From NCBI GenBank assembly GCA_032719365.1, contig CM064873.1, positions 38,231,742 to 38,295,741 on the forward strand: 64,000 nt of DNA, written 5' to 3'. Of this stretch, positions 47,038 through 57,766 are shown piece by piece; positions within the stretch are counted from its first letter, which is position 1, and every line of letters starts with the position of its first letter. The DNA comes from Prinsepia uniflora (lineage: Eukaryota; Streptophyta; Magnoliopsida; Rosales; Rosaceae). The notes below the pieces were generated by a model. It was not told where the DNA came from, did not search any database, and saw nothing but the letters and a program-made list of their open reading frames with translations. The position numbers and the translations under genes were made by a program.

Positions 47038-49772
47038 ATTATGATTGGTGACAAGTGGGGCACTAAGAAAGAGGACTCCAATGGAGTACATACCTTGGCC
47101 ATCTAAGCCTCAGGGTTCGAAATTAGTCCTTGCTTCTCGCGTTTCATCTATCCTAACTCGCCATGATTAACGTTTAATGATGAAGGTGATTGGAATATAT
47201 TTATCAGTACGTGCAAGCCTTAAGTCTAGGAAAGTACTATGAGTAGTGAAATGAGAAAGTTATTCATGTCACTATAAGACTCTATCTATTGCATTGGTAG
47301 ATTGCATACCCTTCCCACGGTTTCATGATGCTTAGATTTCATCACTGGGTCCCCTATGACTAAGTGAATCTAGGGAAGTGAGATCAAAGGTGCAGGCCAT
47401 TCTTTTCATGCACTGTCACGTAACTCTTATGTCTTACGCAAGTTCTCACGATTTCCCTCTTATGCATTCACACCATTCTTCAGATAGACTTTTATGTGTT
47501 GCATTAATTTGGACGTTTTTGGAACTTGTGCCTTTGCATGCCATTTTTGTGATTCTACCTTGCATAGTCTTTTTATACTTCTTTGCTCCTCACTTGTATA
47601 TAACCCGTTCTTTCTACATACGATTCTATTGTGTATATTCCTTTCTATATCTCATCTTCTTTTTATGTACATATTCTCACCTAACTCTCTTGAAGGACAA
47701 CCCAATATGCAATTGACTTAATCTAAGGTCCATGAACTAGACTTAGAGGACGTCCATGTCAAAGAGATCGCGTATAAACTTGACCCTCGGATTCGAGATG
47801 CATTAAAGCCTTACCTAGAGACATTTGGTAAGCACGATGTGGAATTCGAAAGAGTGCATAGAACTCTCATTGTATGAGTTGATTGTAGCACTTCGTCCAG
47901 GCTAAGGATGTTAACTTCAAGCCCTTCTTGCGAGGCAACCCAATGACGGAGAAGTGGAGGAGCCATCAAATGGAGATTTGCATTCTTTAAACCTTCACTC
48001 TCTTTACTTTAGTTACTTTATGTATTTATTGCTTTATTTTCGTAAATCAATTCTCATTACTTAGATTCTGTACTTTCACTTTCATACATTGAGAATAATG
48101 TCAGATTTAAGTGCGAGGGAGGGGTTTACAACTTTATTGACTCTTTAGGAAAAAAAAAAACAACAAAAACCCAAAGAGATTTTCATGTATTTTATTCTTT
48201 AGTCTTGAGTATTTTTGTTAAACTAAGTGTTTTAATGAGTCTTAGGATGCCCTTTAACCTTTAGATGATAAGAATGACAGATAAATGAAGACAACATGGC
48301 TAAAAGATGATTAGTACAACTTGAATTCATTTGTTAATGCTTTATGATTGAGTGTTTATGACTTTTAGTAGATGATGCATGTTAAACTGGTACAAAACGA
48401 GCATGTTAAGATTTATATGAATCATATGAACCCTATGTGAGCTTTATAGCCTTATATACTTCTTTGTTGAGTGATTCATATGATTTCTTTGTTTAAATTG
48501 AAATACATATGCCTCATAACTGCTTGTCATAACTTTTAATGAACTCTAGAGTACTAGAACTTATTCCATGTGATTTTCAAAGCTTTTATGTCAATAAACT
48601 CTCTGATTTTGGACATGATTAAGGCAATAGGGTTAACACCAGTTAACCAAATATCCAAGCGCTAATTGATCACACAAGTGTGATTCCCCTTAGTTTACTC
48701 TCTTTGAGCTTACATTAAGCTTTTCCTTTCATCACCCTAAACATCTATTCACGTAAGCCTAGTATAAGAGATTATTTACCCTTGTTCCTTGGACTTGGTT
48801 GAAGAACATAAGATGGTGTGAGATACAATTGATTTGATGAATGAAGACTTATATGTAAGTGTAGGGAATGACTTACTCAAACTATGTTGTTATTCATTGC
48901 GTTACCACTCAAAGAAAAAAGGAAAAAGAAAAAAAAATGATGAAAAAAATGGAATCAAGTACAATAGTTCTGTGAGGTATAAAAATTGAGTTTTGAGCAA
49001 AGTCTCATATACTTGTAATTTGGAACAATGAAGATTGGAGGCCTACAATGAAGAATATCAGCCCCTTGCCTTAATTACAGGTTCAAAAGATGTTGAGAAT
49101 GAAGATTAAGGCCCAACAAGTTGATACTTGGCCTATGACTATGGAAAACACTTATGCCTATGTGACGGAGCCATTGGTGAGTCCTGGAACAAAATTTAAC
49201 ACCACTATGCTAAAAATCCATGCCTCTACACCTAGCCCCATTACAACCTTCAAATAAAGACCTTATGATTCTTGAGATGAGTAAATTTTGATTAGTTGAG
49301 TCTATCACTTGAGTAAGCTTATGGTTTTGGTTCATTTGTGCAAGCATGTTCACTATCATATGGTTTATGTTTGAAACTTTTATAAAGTTACTTACTTTAT
49401 ATTATGTGAGTATCTTTCTCACATACCTTGAGTGCAAACACAAACCCTGTACACATTGAGTAGAAATCTTGAGTGCATATCCCTTGTGAGTTGATTCATA
49501 CTTGTTTTATTCATGTTGAGATACATTTCACCAAGTTTACTCATTGCCTTACTTTTCAAGGCATTATTTTATGATGTATTAACTTTTGAATTCTATATGC
49601 TATATAGCTTCTTAGTGTAAATCTTTGATGTCATACTTATGTTGATATAATTTGAGACAATGGTTGAGGGCTAAGTAGTTTTTGCTTTTAAGAAAAAGAA
49701 ATTTTGAGTTTCAAAGCCTTAGTTTGTCTTGGTATTTGCTAGGGACTAGTAAAGTCTAAGTGTAGGGGTATT
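47038..49772 (+). mobile_element. Element M: 3' internal remnant of an Athila-type retrotransposon
   Basis: No coding domain is recognisable, but several tail features match element E in the same order. A motif ending in GAGGCAACCC is at 47910-47941. CATT-GAGAAT-AATG (48087-48100) is followed by a purine-rich tract, TTTAAGTGCGAGGGAGGGG (48106-48124). An A-rich purine tract lies at about 48904-48955. The terminal polypurine tract is TAAGTGTAGGGGTATT (49757-49772). The 5' part of M lies beyond LTR K, which inserted into it. An open frame at 47378-47716 is very hydrophobic but has no known motif; I do not call it a gene. Confidence 0.7.
49757..49772 (+). other. Polypurine tract of element M
   Basis: TAAGTGTAGGGGTATT ends at the TG of the 3' LTR (49773). 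It resembles the tract of E (26763-26777). Confidence 0.8.
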
Positions 49773-50475
49773 TGATAAGCCTTGAATTAAGTATCATTTT
49801 TTACCTTTTATGCTTATCTTTTAATGTTTAAATACCAAATAATTGGAGAAAATAATATGTTTTGTGAGAAATGTGCATAATTGGATTAGAGCATGGAATT
49901 ACGAGAATTTAGGCGAAAAAATCACCTCAATCGGAGTTATATTGAAGAAATTATGATCGAATGAAAGGAGGCCACCAAAAACCACTCAGGAATTCGGCAG
50001 GGGGCTACCGAACCAATCCCAACAACCCAAGAACAGTGTTGGTAGCCGCCTGCTGAACTGCCACTCATCTGTTCGAAGCGCAAGTCTCAAAAACCTGAAC
50101 ACTAGTTCGGTGGGCGTGCACTGAACCGTTCTTCCCCGCCTTCGGTGTGCTCTTCCTGAACCCTTAAAGTCTGCTTCGGCCAGCGTCCACCGAACACTCC
50201 CTCAGCCTTCTTGAACGTTGACCACCAATTTCCAGCCCAAATTTCAGTGGACTTCCACCGAATCCTCTCCTGTTCAATTTCCAGCACCTAATTCCTTATT
50301 TCTTGTGGAAAATTGTCCAATTCAAGCTTGGATTTGTTTCCTTTCTATTTAGGAAACCTTTTTAATTAGCATTTGTATTATCTATTTCTTTAGGACTTTA
50401 ATTTAATTAGTTTAATCATTTTCCTTTTTGATTTTAAATTGTAAACTTCTATTTATTTGATGATTAATTATCTTC

Positions 50476-50483
50476 TATAAATA
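50476..50483 (+). promoter_or_regulatory. TATA box of the M 3' LTR
   Basis: TATAAATA followed by GAGAGGC, about 700 bp from the LTR start. It matches the box in the E LTRs (18116, 30546). Confidence 0.6.
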
Positions 50484-51259
50484 GAGAGGCTTAAGTTATT
50501 TGTAAAGGGTTGCTCATTATTTGTACCAAAATTCTACAAAAACCAATTCTTCCTTTCATTTAAGGCCGAAATTCTTTGTGCAAAATTAAACTACACCATC
50601 CTCCACGAATTCATCATCTTCCATTGACATATAAGGCGAATTCCTGAGTGTCTCACCAAAGAGTGTCGAACCACCTAGCATTAATAGGGCGAATTCCCAA
50701 GGATTCAAGGTGCACCTTTACCTCTTTACTCTGTAGTCTTCTCTTTGCATTGTAATGTCGTACTTATGGATTGATTCTTAATATTATTATGGTTTTATAA
50801 TTTATTTTAATTTCAATAATCTTCCATATGTTTCAATATCTTGGTTTTTATTATGCTTTGGAGGTTGTGCTTAATGCTTGATTAGATATAGGGCGAATTC
50901 CCAAGTCGAGATCATTGAAAGTGCATAGGGCGAATTCCTGAGCACGTACTTGAGATAATATGCACGTATTTCGTGGAACTAAGGTTATGGAATTTGTAGG
51001 TTTTGAAGTTGTTATAATTTATGAATGAGTTAGGTTAAAGATGAGTTGACCATGGAAATAGGAAGTTAGGTCAGATTAGACTAGATTAGGATAGCTAATC
51101 ACGTAGGATAATAGAAACAATCAACTACCCCCCTAATTAATTAATCAAATGATAATCACGCTTAGGTACCTTCAATCCCCGGTTAAGAACGATCCCTACT
51201 TATCAATGCTACAATCTAAAAAAAAAGTTTTAATTTGCATATGTTTTAATTAAGTGTTG

Positions 51260-53319
51260 TGACACAACCCATCCCAATTCCCCCGGAATTAACGCGGGAT
51301 GTGCTATGTTTCCATCTGACACCCCGTGCTAGACCAGGGATACACCAAAACCCTCTCGGGCAGCCAAAGTACGCCAAGATCTGTGGAGGTATGTGATGTC
51401 TCGGTCTTTATTACAGCCCGCATCAGCAATTAACCTGAAGGGTATTAAAAACAGGAAAAATTGTAGTGAACGAAAATAAATAGTTTATAAATTACATTTC
51501 TAAAAAGACTTTTATACCCTTCATTAAAAGGCATGCATGCATATAAAACCAGTTATTTCAACCATTTCTTAAACCAATCATCAAGCTTGTAAATTGTTGC
51601 ACAGTGAAAGCATTTAATAATCAAACCATTTCCTCTTTCCAATCATTAGGGTCTTAGTCGAAAACCATAATCACGCTGGAACTCATGCCAAAACCAATTC
51701 ATGTGGGTCATTGCCCAAATCAGTTAATTAACACAAAAATAATCAATCTAGTAAAATATATTTTAACCAATCCTTGGCATCCCAGGTGCATGACATCACA
51801 GATGTCTAATCCATATTGTCACGGTCATAAGGCTGCGCGTGCCGCTCGGGGGTCTCAAGTCTGAGTATGCCCTTGGGTCCACTAGTGTCCGGGCGGTACC
51901 ATAATGATATGCCTTCCGCGGATCACTACCCGGGGTATATCCATATATAGTAATCCTGATCCCAGTTTCTCACGTAGAGCGACCCCTCTCAGACAATGCG
52001 ATGTTACTACTCTAGTGTCCCTGACATCTGGAGAAGGCAATCCACACATAAGGATGGTATATTTAAAACCATAATCAAAATCATTTCAACAGGGTCTCAG
52101 TCCAAGGTATAACATCCATAAACCATTTCCACAAAACTTTCCAAAACCATTTCTAATCTAAATCTCATAGGGAATAAGCCCAAATCATCTTAATAAGGTC
52201 TCAACCCGGAATCTCGTTTCATAAAACCATAACTGGGACTCATGCCCGATTTCACAACCAAACTGGGCCTTAAGCCCAATATCATATTCCTAAATCCGAA
52301 ATCATTTCATTGTTCAAATCATTTGAAAACATAAGCACGTATAAAATCCTTAGGCCAGGTATATCATAAAGCATAAATCATCGAAATACGTTCAATACCG
52401 CATATATACGAAAATACCAAAACATCACAATCATATGCACTCAAGGCATCTCAAATCATGTATATAAAACATATAAAACAGTTATGCATGCATCGTATTT
52501 AGAAATCAAATGTCCACTCACAGACTGTCCTTGATGCGTGCCTGCAAGCTGCGCTGTAAGCCACTATGGGCTATAATGAACTCTCCGGGTCATCCGGACC
52601 TTCCAAACTATGAACAGTGATGGCCACCTGCAACTTCGATTCCCCATCGAGTCCGGCCACCACAACTTTCGAAATTGGTCCCTACAGCCTCACACACTCC
52701 CAAGGAACAAGTTTTGATCATCATGAACCCTTAAAAATTCCCAGAACTCGAACTCGAATTTTTGAAATCCAAAGCTTACCGTTTCAGGTTTCCAGCCACC
52801 GTCCACGGTTGCCCTCGCCGTAGCCACCATCGTGATCGTTTCCCTTCACTCTCTCACTTCTCTTCACACTCCATAAACAATAGTTGAGGTTTGAGGAAGA
52901 TGGGTGTGAGTTTGGGGTGGGTTTCTTTGGGTTTTTCGGGTAAAAGAGAACAAAGAGATAAAGATGAACAAATATCCCAAATATCCTAGACTTTAGCTCA
53001 ATCCAAAACTGCCATTTGTGCAATTTTCTCGTAAAACATGAATAATATTGTTTCTCTTCCGTGACCCGTAACATCTCCATCGAACGTCCGAATTCGACGT
53101 GCCACTTGTCTACGGACTCGTAACATCCTGATCTACGTAATAGTCCTCGGTCCTCGTGCAATTGACCTCCTAGGTCAAAAGTCAACTTTTTACCCATACT
53201 AGGGGAAAATTTGTCATTTTACACCGAACGTCCGAAAATCCACGACTAATTCCCAATTAGTCCGGATAATCCTTAATTATTCCTTAATTGATCCCATAAA
53301 CTAAGGACGGGTTGTTACA
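51260..53319 (-). mobile_element. Solo LTR N (2060 bp, TSD TGTTG)
   Basis: On the minus strand it runs from TGTAACAACCCGTCC (53319) to GGTTGTGTCA (51260). The left duplication TGTTG is at 51255-51259. The right copy appears missing at first, because hAT-like element X inserted across the junction; it is found at 55525-55529 beyond X. The array between the frame motifs is a short relative of the H type (GGTGCATGACATCACAGATG, about 51780-51810). It is shorter than the other solo LTRs. Confidence 0.9.
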
Positions 53320-53783
53320 TGCACTGATGAAAATATCGCCAAATTTCGGCGAAATATCACCGAAATTTCATTAATTCCGGTCGACGGCAGCTAACGAGGG
53401 GGTGAAGGTAATTCTTCCCCCAATATTGCCGATTTTAGACATTATCGATGGATATCGTCGATTTCAGGCGATAGTGATGAAAATTATCGATATTGGATGG
53501 TCTAGAGTCCAACGTTGGCCACGACCCTATTTTCATTTGAAAATAATAATCTCGATTTGAGTAGTTTTTAATCGATTTTGATGATTGGAACATGTTCTAG
53601 AGGTTGAGATCAAGCTATTGGACTTCGAATGTAAGACCCGTGTCCTGGAGGGAACGATGAACAATCCCACATTCCTACGAGGGGGAATGGTCTGGGAGAG
53701 GATGGTGGTGTTCCTAAAAGGTGTAGGCACACATCTATCTACCACTAGGTCTTTTGGGAGCTCAAGTGGCTTTGGGGGGATTG

Positions 53784-53860
53784 GAACCCCAAAGTTAAGC
53801 GAGTTGAGGTTGGTGCAATTCCATGATGAATGACCCCCTGGGAAGTTGCACCCTGAGCTC
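53784..53860 (+). promoter_or_regulatory. 5S rRNA-like segment in the Cassandra 5' LTR
   Basis: CCCCAAAGTTAAGCGAG (box A region, about 53787-53803) and GATGAATGACCCCCTGGGAA (box C region, 53825-53844) align with the internal promoter of plant 5S rRNA at matching spacing. Box C has two changes (GAATG for GGGTG) compared with the 3' LTR. Confidence 0.85.
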
Positions 53861-53953
53861 CCGAAAACAAAACCGTGAGGGCGAGGCCCAAAGCAGACAA
53901 TATGGTGCTAGATGAGTCGGGTGCTAACCGAGGAGGGTCGGGTCCTGACAATT

Positions 53954-53965
53954 TGGTATCAGAGC
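53954..53965 (+). other. Primer-binding site of the Cassandra TRIM (initiator Met tRNA)
   Basis: TGGTATCAGAGC three bases after the 5' LTR. The rest of the internal region ends in the polypurine tract CTAAGGGGGTGGA (54007-54019). Confidence 0.9.
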
Positions 53966-54177
53966 TAGACCCCGACCGGGAAGTGTGACAGCGAGTACGC
54001 TAGGCCCTAAGGGGGTGGATTGTAAGACCCGTGTCCTGGAGGGAACGGTGAACAATCCCATATTCCTGCTAGGGGGAATGGTCTGGGAGAGAATGGTGGT
54101 GTTCCTTAAAGGTGTAGGCACACACCTATCTAGCACTAGGCCTTTTGGGAGCTCAAGTGGCTTTGGGGGGGATTGAA

Positions 54178-54250
54178 ACCCCAAAGTTAAGCGAGTTAAG
54201 GCTGGTGCAATTCCATGATGGGTGACCCCCTGGGAAGTTGCACCATGGGC
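54178..54250 (+). promoter_or_regulatory. 5S rRNA-like segment in the Cassandra 3' LTR
   Basis: AAAGTTAAGCGAG (54183-54195) and GATGGGTGACCCCCTGGGAA (54217-54236). The second is nearly the plant 5S box C, so this LTR keeps the better promoter. Confidence 0.85.
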
Positions 54251-54690
54251 TCCCGAAAATAAAACCGTAAGGGCGAGGCCCAAAGCGGACAATATGGTGC
54301 TAGATGAGTCAGGTCCTGACCGAGGAGGGTCGGGTACTGATATCGAATCACAGCCAATGGTGGCTGGAATCAAGAGAACTGGGCGGAGGAAAGTTGGCCG
54401 GTTGTTAATCGATCGGGAAGGTAATTTCTAGGCTTGGTTTTCCAGTTTTGAACCCATAGATCGATAGGAAATTTTTAGACGAATGGAATGGAGGAAAACG
54501 GGTGTGGAACGAGGTAGAATTGGCTAAGAACCGGTCTCGCCGATCTGGTCGAACTGGATAACCAGGGAACCGGTCTGAACTGGGTTCGACTGGAGGTCAG
54601 GGAGAACACTGTGCAGGCACATGTCCACCATGCGTAGACGCTACCACTGGCGCGTGGGCGTGCGGCGTCCGATGGCCGTCCCTCCAACAT

Positions 54691-55429
54691 GAAATATTTT
54701 TTATTTTTTTATGAGTTTATTGGTACAACTTTCAAGTTAATTGGATACCATATGAGTACATTTCTAAATATCTAATATAATATGTTTTATATTTAAATTA
54801 GTATTTGATATAAAAAAAATTGGGAATATAAATATAAGGTTAATTTAAATATTAATGAATTTTTTAAGCAAATTATATTGAATGGTAGGATTTCATAGAG
54901 TAGAGATAGTTAATTTGAAACAAATTATGTAGAATTGAAACAAATTATGTTGAATTGAATTCAAGTAAATTATGTTGAATTGAAGAAACATACTTGAATG
55001 GTTAATTTGAATACTAATGGATTTTAGAAAAATATGAGATGAGCATATGATTAATAAGAATTCGTTTTAAGTCCAATTTTCACTAATTAATGTCCAATTT
55101 TTAAATTATTATGTAAATATAAATTCCCCAATTTTCTAAATTATTATGTAAATGTAAACTCCATTATTATATGCTTATTTTTATATTTTAACTATATTAA
55201 CATTCAATTATAGTAGTTCATTTCAGTTTATGTTTCTGTTTAAAATTTTATATTGTTAGTCATCGGCAGAACCCTATTGTATCGTATTATTCATCATATA
55301 TTTATTATAGAAAAGTTATTTTATCATGTTTATTAGTCAAATATAACCATTATTGGGTACTTAAGTTTTTCCCAAAGTTTCATTCCAAATTTTCAACTTT
55401 AAGACCGAATTTTCGTCATTTTTGTTGAC
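54691..55429. other. AT-rich stretch of element X
   Basis: Very AT-rich sequence without open frames, tandem repeats or known motifs. It lies between LTR fragment S and the right subterminal repeats of X. Confidence 0.6.
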
Positions 55430-55576
55430 CGTAAACGATATCGATATCGATATTTGGGGTGAGATATCCGTAAATTTGACTAGCGATATATCTGTCGATA
55501 TCGATATTTCAATCCTTGGTTACATGTTGAGTGTGACTTTTTGTTTACTTTAATGCTTAGTTTTAGCGTATCACTA

Positions 55577-56720
55577 GGAATGGGGCTGGGATTCTTCTTG
55601 TTGACTTCCTCTTGTTCCACTTGCCTTGGCTTGTTCCCTTATTGCTTTAGCTTTAATTCTTTTCCTTTTCAAGTTTTTAGAAATTTCTATAATAGGCTCA
55701 TGTAAAACAAATAGCAAATAAGTAATCAAATAAGCATCCAAATGAGATAAATAATCATTCTTAACTAAAGTGATTTATACCTAGCATTTGTTAAGCATGT
55801 GCCCCAATTGACCACAATTGATGCATTTCATCTCACTGTGGAACGTGCCAAGCTTGGTTGGATTTTGAGGTAGGTTTGTCTCACTAGTAGACTTCTTCCT
55901 GCTTTTCTTTGGTCTGCCTAGTTGTCTATGATATGTTAGGAGTTTCAAAGACAGAGGACTACCATTGATCTTCACTTGTCATTGGCTCAATGATCTTGTC
56001 ATAGCATTTCATGTAAGCCTCCTTGAAATAGCATTCATGGAGATAAGCTTCTGGTTTTCAATGTAGAAAGGCTATTGTTGCACAAGAATGGGGGTATGGG
56101 ATACCAGATAGGTCCCATTCTCTACATGAACATTTCTACAATTTCTACTCCACTCTAAATTTCCTCTCACTTTGATGAGTGACTTTTAATACTTCATTCC
56201 CTGCATGCCTTGTAACATAACATTGTCCCTCTTTTCGTTTCTTCTCCAAAATCTGCCTTATCCTTGGACTTGTTTGGTGACTCACCCCCCTTCCCCAAAA
56301 AAAAAAATCACAACTGCTTGCTTCCTTGTAGACTACATCATCGTCAAATACATCATGATTCTCTCATTGAGCAGCATATCACACTTGGAAGCTGTGTTGA
56401 AATGGGACCTTGCCCACTATCTTAGATCCATCTTGCTTAACCAATCATGGGCACCAGAACTCAAAGTAACCATTTTCTTCATCTCAGTGTGGTACCAGGT
56501 CACAGTGGTGCATCTTGAGATCTTTTCAAACTGCTCCTTCAGTATTAACCCCTTGTGAAGGGCATTGAAGTTTGCATATATGTGTTTGGTATAATGCCTA
56601 TGTTTTGCTCTTGAAAATAACTACCATATAGCCTCAAGTAAACCCTTTTTCTTATCAGTGATGAAAATGTATCCTTCATTGTTTTGAATATTCAAGTCCA
56701 CTGCCAATGTTTTGGTATAA
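55577..56720 (-). pseudogene. Mutator-like (MULE) transposase, C-terminal half, broken
   Basis: Several pieces read on the minus strand match plant MULE transposases in order. They are the segment I-F-I-T-D-K-K-K-G-L-L-E-A-I (about 56670-56629), a helical part with H-I-Y-A-N-F (about 56580), W-A-R-S-H-F (about 56420), a SWIM zinc finger C-R-E-W-D-L-S-G-I-P with the later H-S-C (about 56139-56088), G-R-P-K-K, and a CCHC knuckle C-I-N-C-G-Q-L-G-H-M-L-N-K-C (55825-55784). Stop codons and frame changes interrupt it, including one just after L-L-E-A-I-W. The N-terminal catalytic part is missing. I see no terminal inverted repeats. A domesticated FAR1 or MUSTANG gene is unlikely, because the frame is not open. 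Confidence 0.8.
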
Positions 56721-56726
56721 TGACAA

Positions 56727-57612
56727 CCCAAGAAGATGATGAATAGTGATGTGGCGGGTGAGGCCCAAGCGCATCCACTTTGGGTGGCATGTGGAGGCGC
56801 GTGCCACGTCATCTGTAAAAACGGCCAACATGGAAGGGTTCATCCTTTTGATGTCACGAGTCTAACAGTACAATTTTCGAGAGGATCCACCATCGTCTCG
56901 GGGCAGTTTTAACTGTCCGAAAGTTTAGGGTTCGTTTTAATTCGTTCAAAAATCCCGAAAAATTATGGAATTCGTGAGTGGGTTAATTAAGGTGGTTAGT
57001 GACCCTTCGAGGCGATTTTTGGCAGGAATTGACGTTCTCAAATTTTACGGGAAAACATGTGGTTCGATTTGGTTACGTATACGGTACATGTGAGTGGATG
57101 TTTATTTTTATTAAAATAATATGCATGCATATTTATGTGTTTTAAATATGTTTCTATGTGTTTTTAAAGGTATTTGGGTGATTGTAATTTTTATATGGAT
57201 TTTCGATAATTTTATATTTAATTATTATTTTATTGCATGTTTTCCCATATTTTTCTTAAATTATGTTTTCGAATTTCGTTTTGTTTGTAGTTTTGAATTG
57301 AATGTGATTTATCATTTATGACATGATATTTTGTGATATTGGATTTTGGTGATTTCTTTATGATTTTTGGATGGTTTTCAGATATATTTTGATGGCACAT
57401 TTTACGGGGTTTTGATTAAGTTGTGGTTATGGGCGTAGGCTCGCGATTCTGATCATTGTTTTGATATGTGATATGGATATGTGGTTCTCGGTACTAGTGA
57501 TGTGATATGTTATGATGATATGTGATGATTGTGGATAACCCTCCTCGAGGTGCATGTTGGTTAGTAGTCTCAGACGTCGAGCCGAGGCTTCAGATCCTGA
57601 GACTAGTTTTTT
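56727..57612 (+). repeat. LTR fragment Q (plus), both ends missing
   Basis: From GAAGATGATGAATAGTGATG on, the sequence follows the second half of the long LTRs: the GGCGCGTGCC region (56795), GTGAGTGGA (57090-57098) and ATGCATGCAT (57121-57130). The start of the LTR is absent and the right half of the frame is missing, so it is a truncated copy joined to the MULE relic. Confidence 0.65.
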
Positions 57613-57766
57613 AACACCCCGAATATTCGAGTAAATAGAAAATTACCATTTGCCCATAGAACTCAAAGTGTTGAATTTTGGATTGAGACACTTTTTAGAA
57701 ATTCTAAAAACACTGATATGAAGGGCTCGGCCTCTTGAGTATGTAGACAAGCGGCATGGCAGAAAC
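57613..57766 (+). repeat. Short LTR-start-like fragment
   Basis: TTAACACCCCGAATATTCGAG and, further on, GTAGACAAGCGGCATGGCAG resemble the beginning of a plus-strand LTR with its TAGACAGG-GGCAC motif. Only about 150 bp remain. Confidence 0.45.

Larger units (their letters stand above)
53630..54342 (+). mobile_element. Cassandra TRIM retrotransposon (713 bp, TSD TCGAA)
   Basis: Two LTRs of 321 bp (53630-53950) and 322 bp (54021-54342) enclose a 70-bp internal region that holds only a primer site and a polypurine tract. It is flanked by TCGAA at 53625-53629 and 54343-54347. Each LTR contains a 5S rRNA-like segment, the mark of Cassandra elements, which have no coding capacity and use RNA polymerase III control boxes. 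The LTRs differ at about 25 positions by my count, so the copy is old. The 3' LTR ends in TA instead of CA. Confidence 0.92.
53511..54690 (+). repeat. LTR fragment S inside element X (split by the Cassandra TRIM)
   Basis: The sequence on both sides of the TRIM (to 53629 and from 54348) is one gypsy LTR piece. It contains the ...ACCGGTC... run and the ...GGCGCGTGGGCG... region seen at the same place in the other plus-strand LTRs (compare 28440-28565). Neither LTR end is present. The left edge is uncertain; at the right it meets AT-rich sequence at about 54690. Confidence 0.55.
53322..55518. mobile_element. Element X: hAT-like non-autonomous DNA element (TSD GTTACATG)
   Basis: The ends are imperfect inverted repeats: CACTGATGAAAATATCG at 53322 and, read from the other end, CAAGGATTGAAATATCG at 55518. 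They are flanked by an exact 8-bp direct repeat GTTACATG (53314-53321 and 55519-55526), the duplication size of hAT transposons. The ends are rich in ATATCG/CGATAT palindromes (53330-53500 and 55430-55518). No transposase is visible. The middle holds an LTR fragment, a Cassandra TRIM inserted in that fragment, and an AT-rich stretch. Removing X restores the right edge of LTR N and its TGTTG duplication, which confirms the boundaries. A MULE is less likely, because the duplication is 8 and not 9 bp. Confidence 0.8.
49773..55573 (+). repeat. 3' LTR of element M (split by solo LTR N and hAT-like element X)
   Basis: It starts TGATAAGCCTTGAATTAAG, close to the E LTR start. It is interrupted at 51260 and resumes after the duplication at 55525-55529 to end TTTTAGCGTATCA at about 55573; the right end is inferred from its likeness to the TTTTCTATCA end of E. 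Net length is about 1.53 kb. A TATA box is at 50476-50483. Four copies of (TA)AGGGCGAATTCC occur downstream of it, near 50632, 50687, 50890 and 50928. Confidence 0.75.

Noticed and set aside
47038..47060. Primer-binding site after LTR K, which would make K a 5' LTR
   Set aside because: The sequence after 47037 matches neither the initiator Met nor the Asp tRNA complement; it continues into the M tail.
47378..47716. Hydrophobic open frame of 112 codons in element M, possible envelope-like membrane protein
   Set aside because: It has no motif I recognise, a frame shifted by one also stays open, and the sequence is simply T-rich; it lies upstream of the non-coding tail of an old element.
53314..53324. 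LTR N as an insertion without target duplication or a recombinant LTR
   Set aside because: The right TGTTG copy exists at 55525-55529; it was only moved away by element X, whose GTTACATG duplication spans the junction.
53924..54373. 149-codon minus-strand open frame over the Cassandra element
   Set aside because: It covers an LTR and repeats part of the frame found over the other LTR; both are explained by the 5S-like repeat.
55577..56720. Domesticated MULE-derived host gene (FAR1 or MUSTANG type)
   Set aside because: Stops and frame changes break the frame and the N-terminal half is missing.
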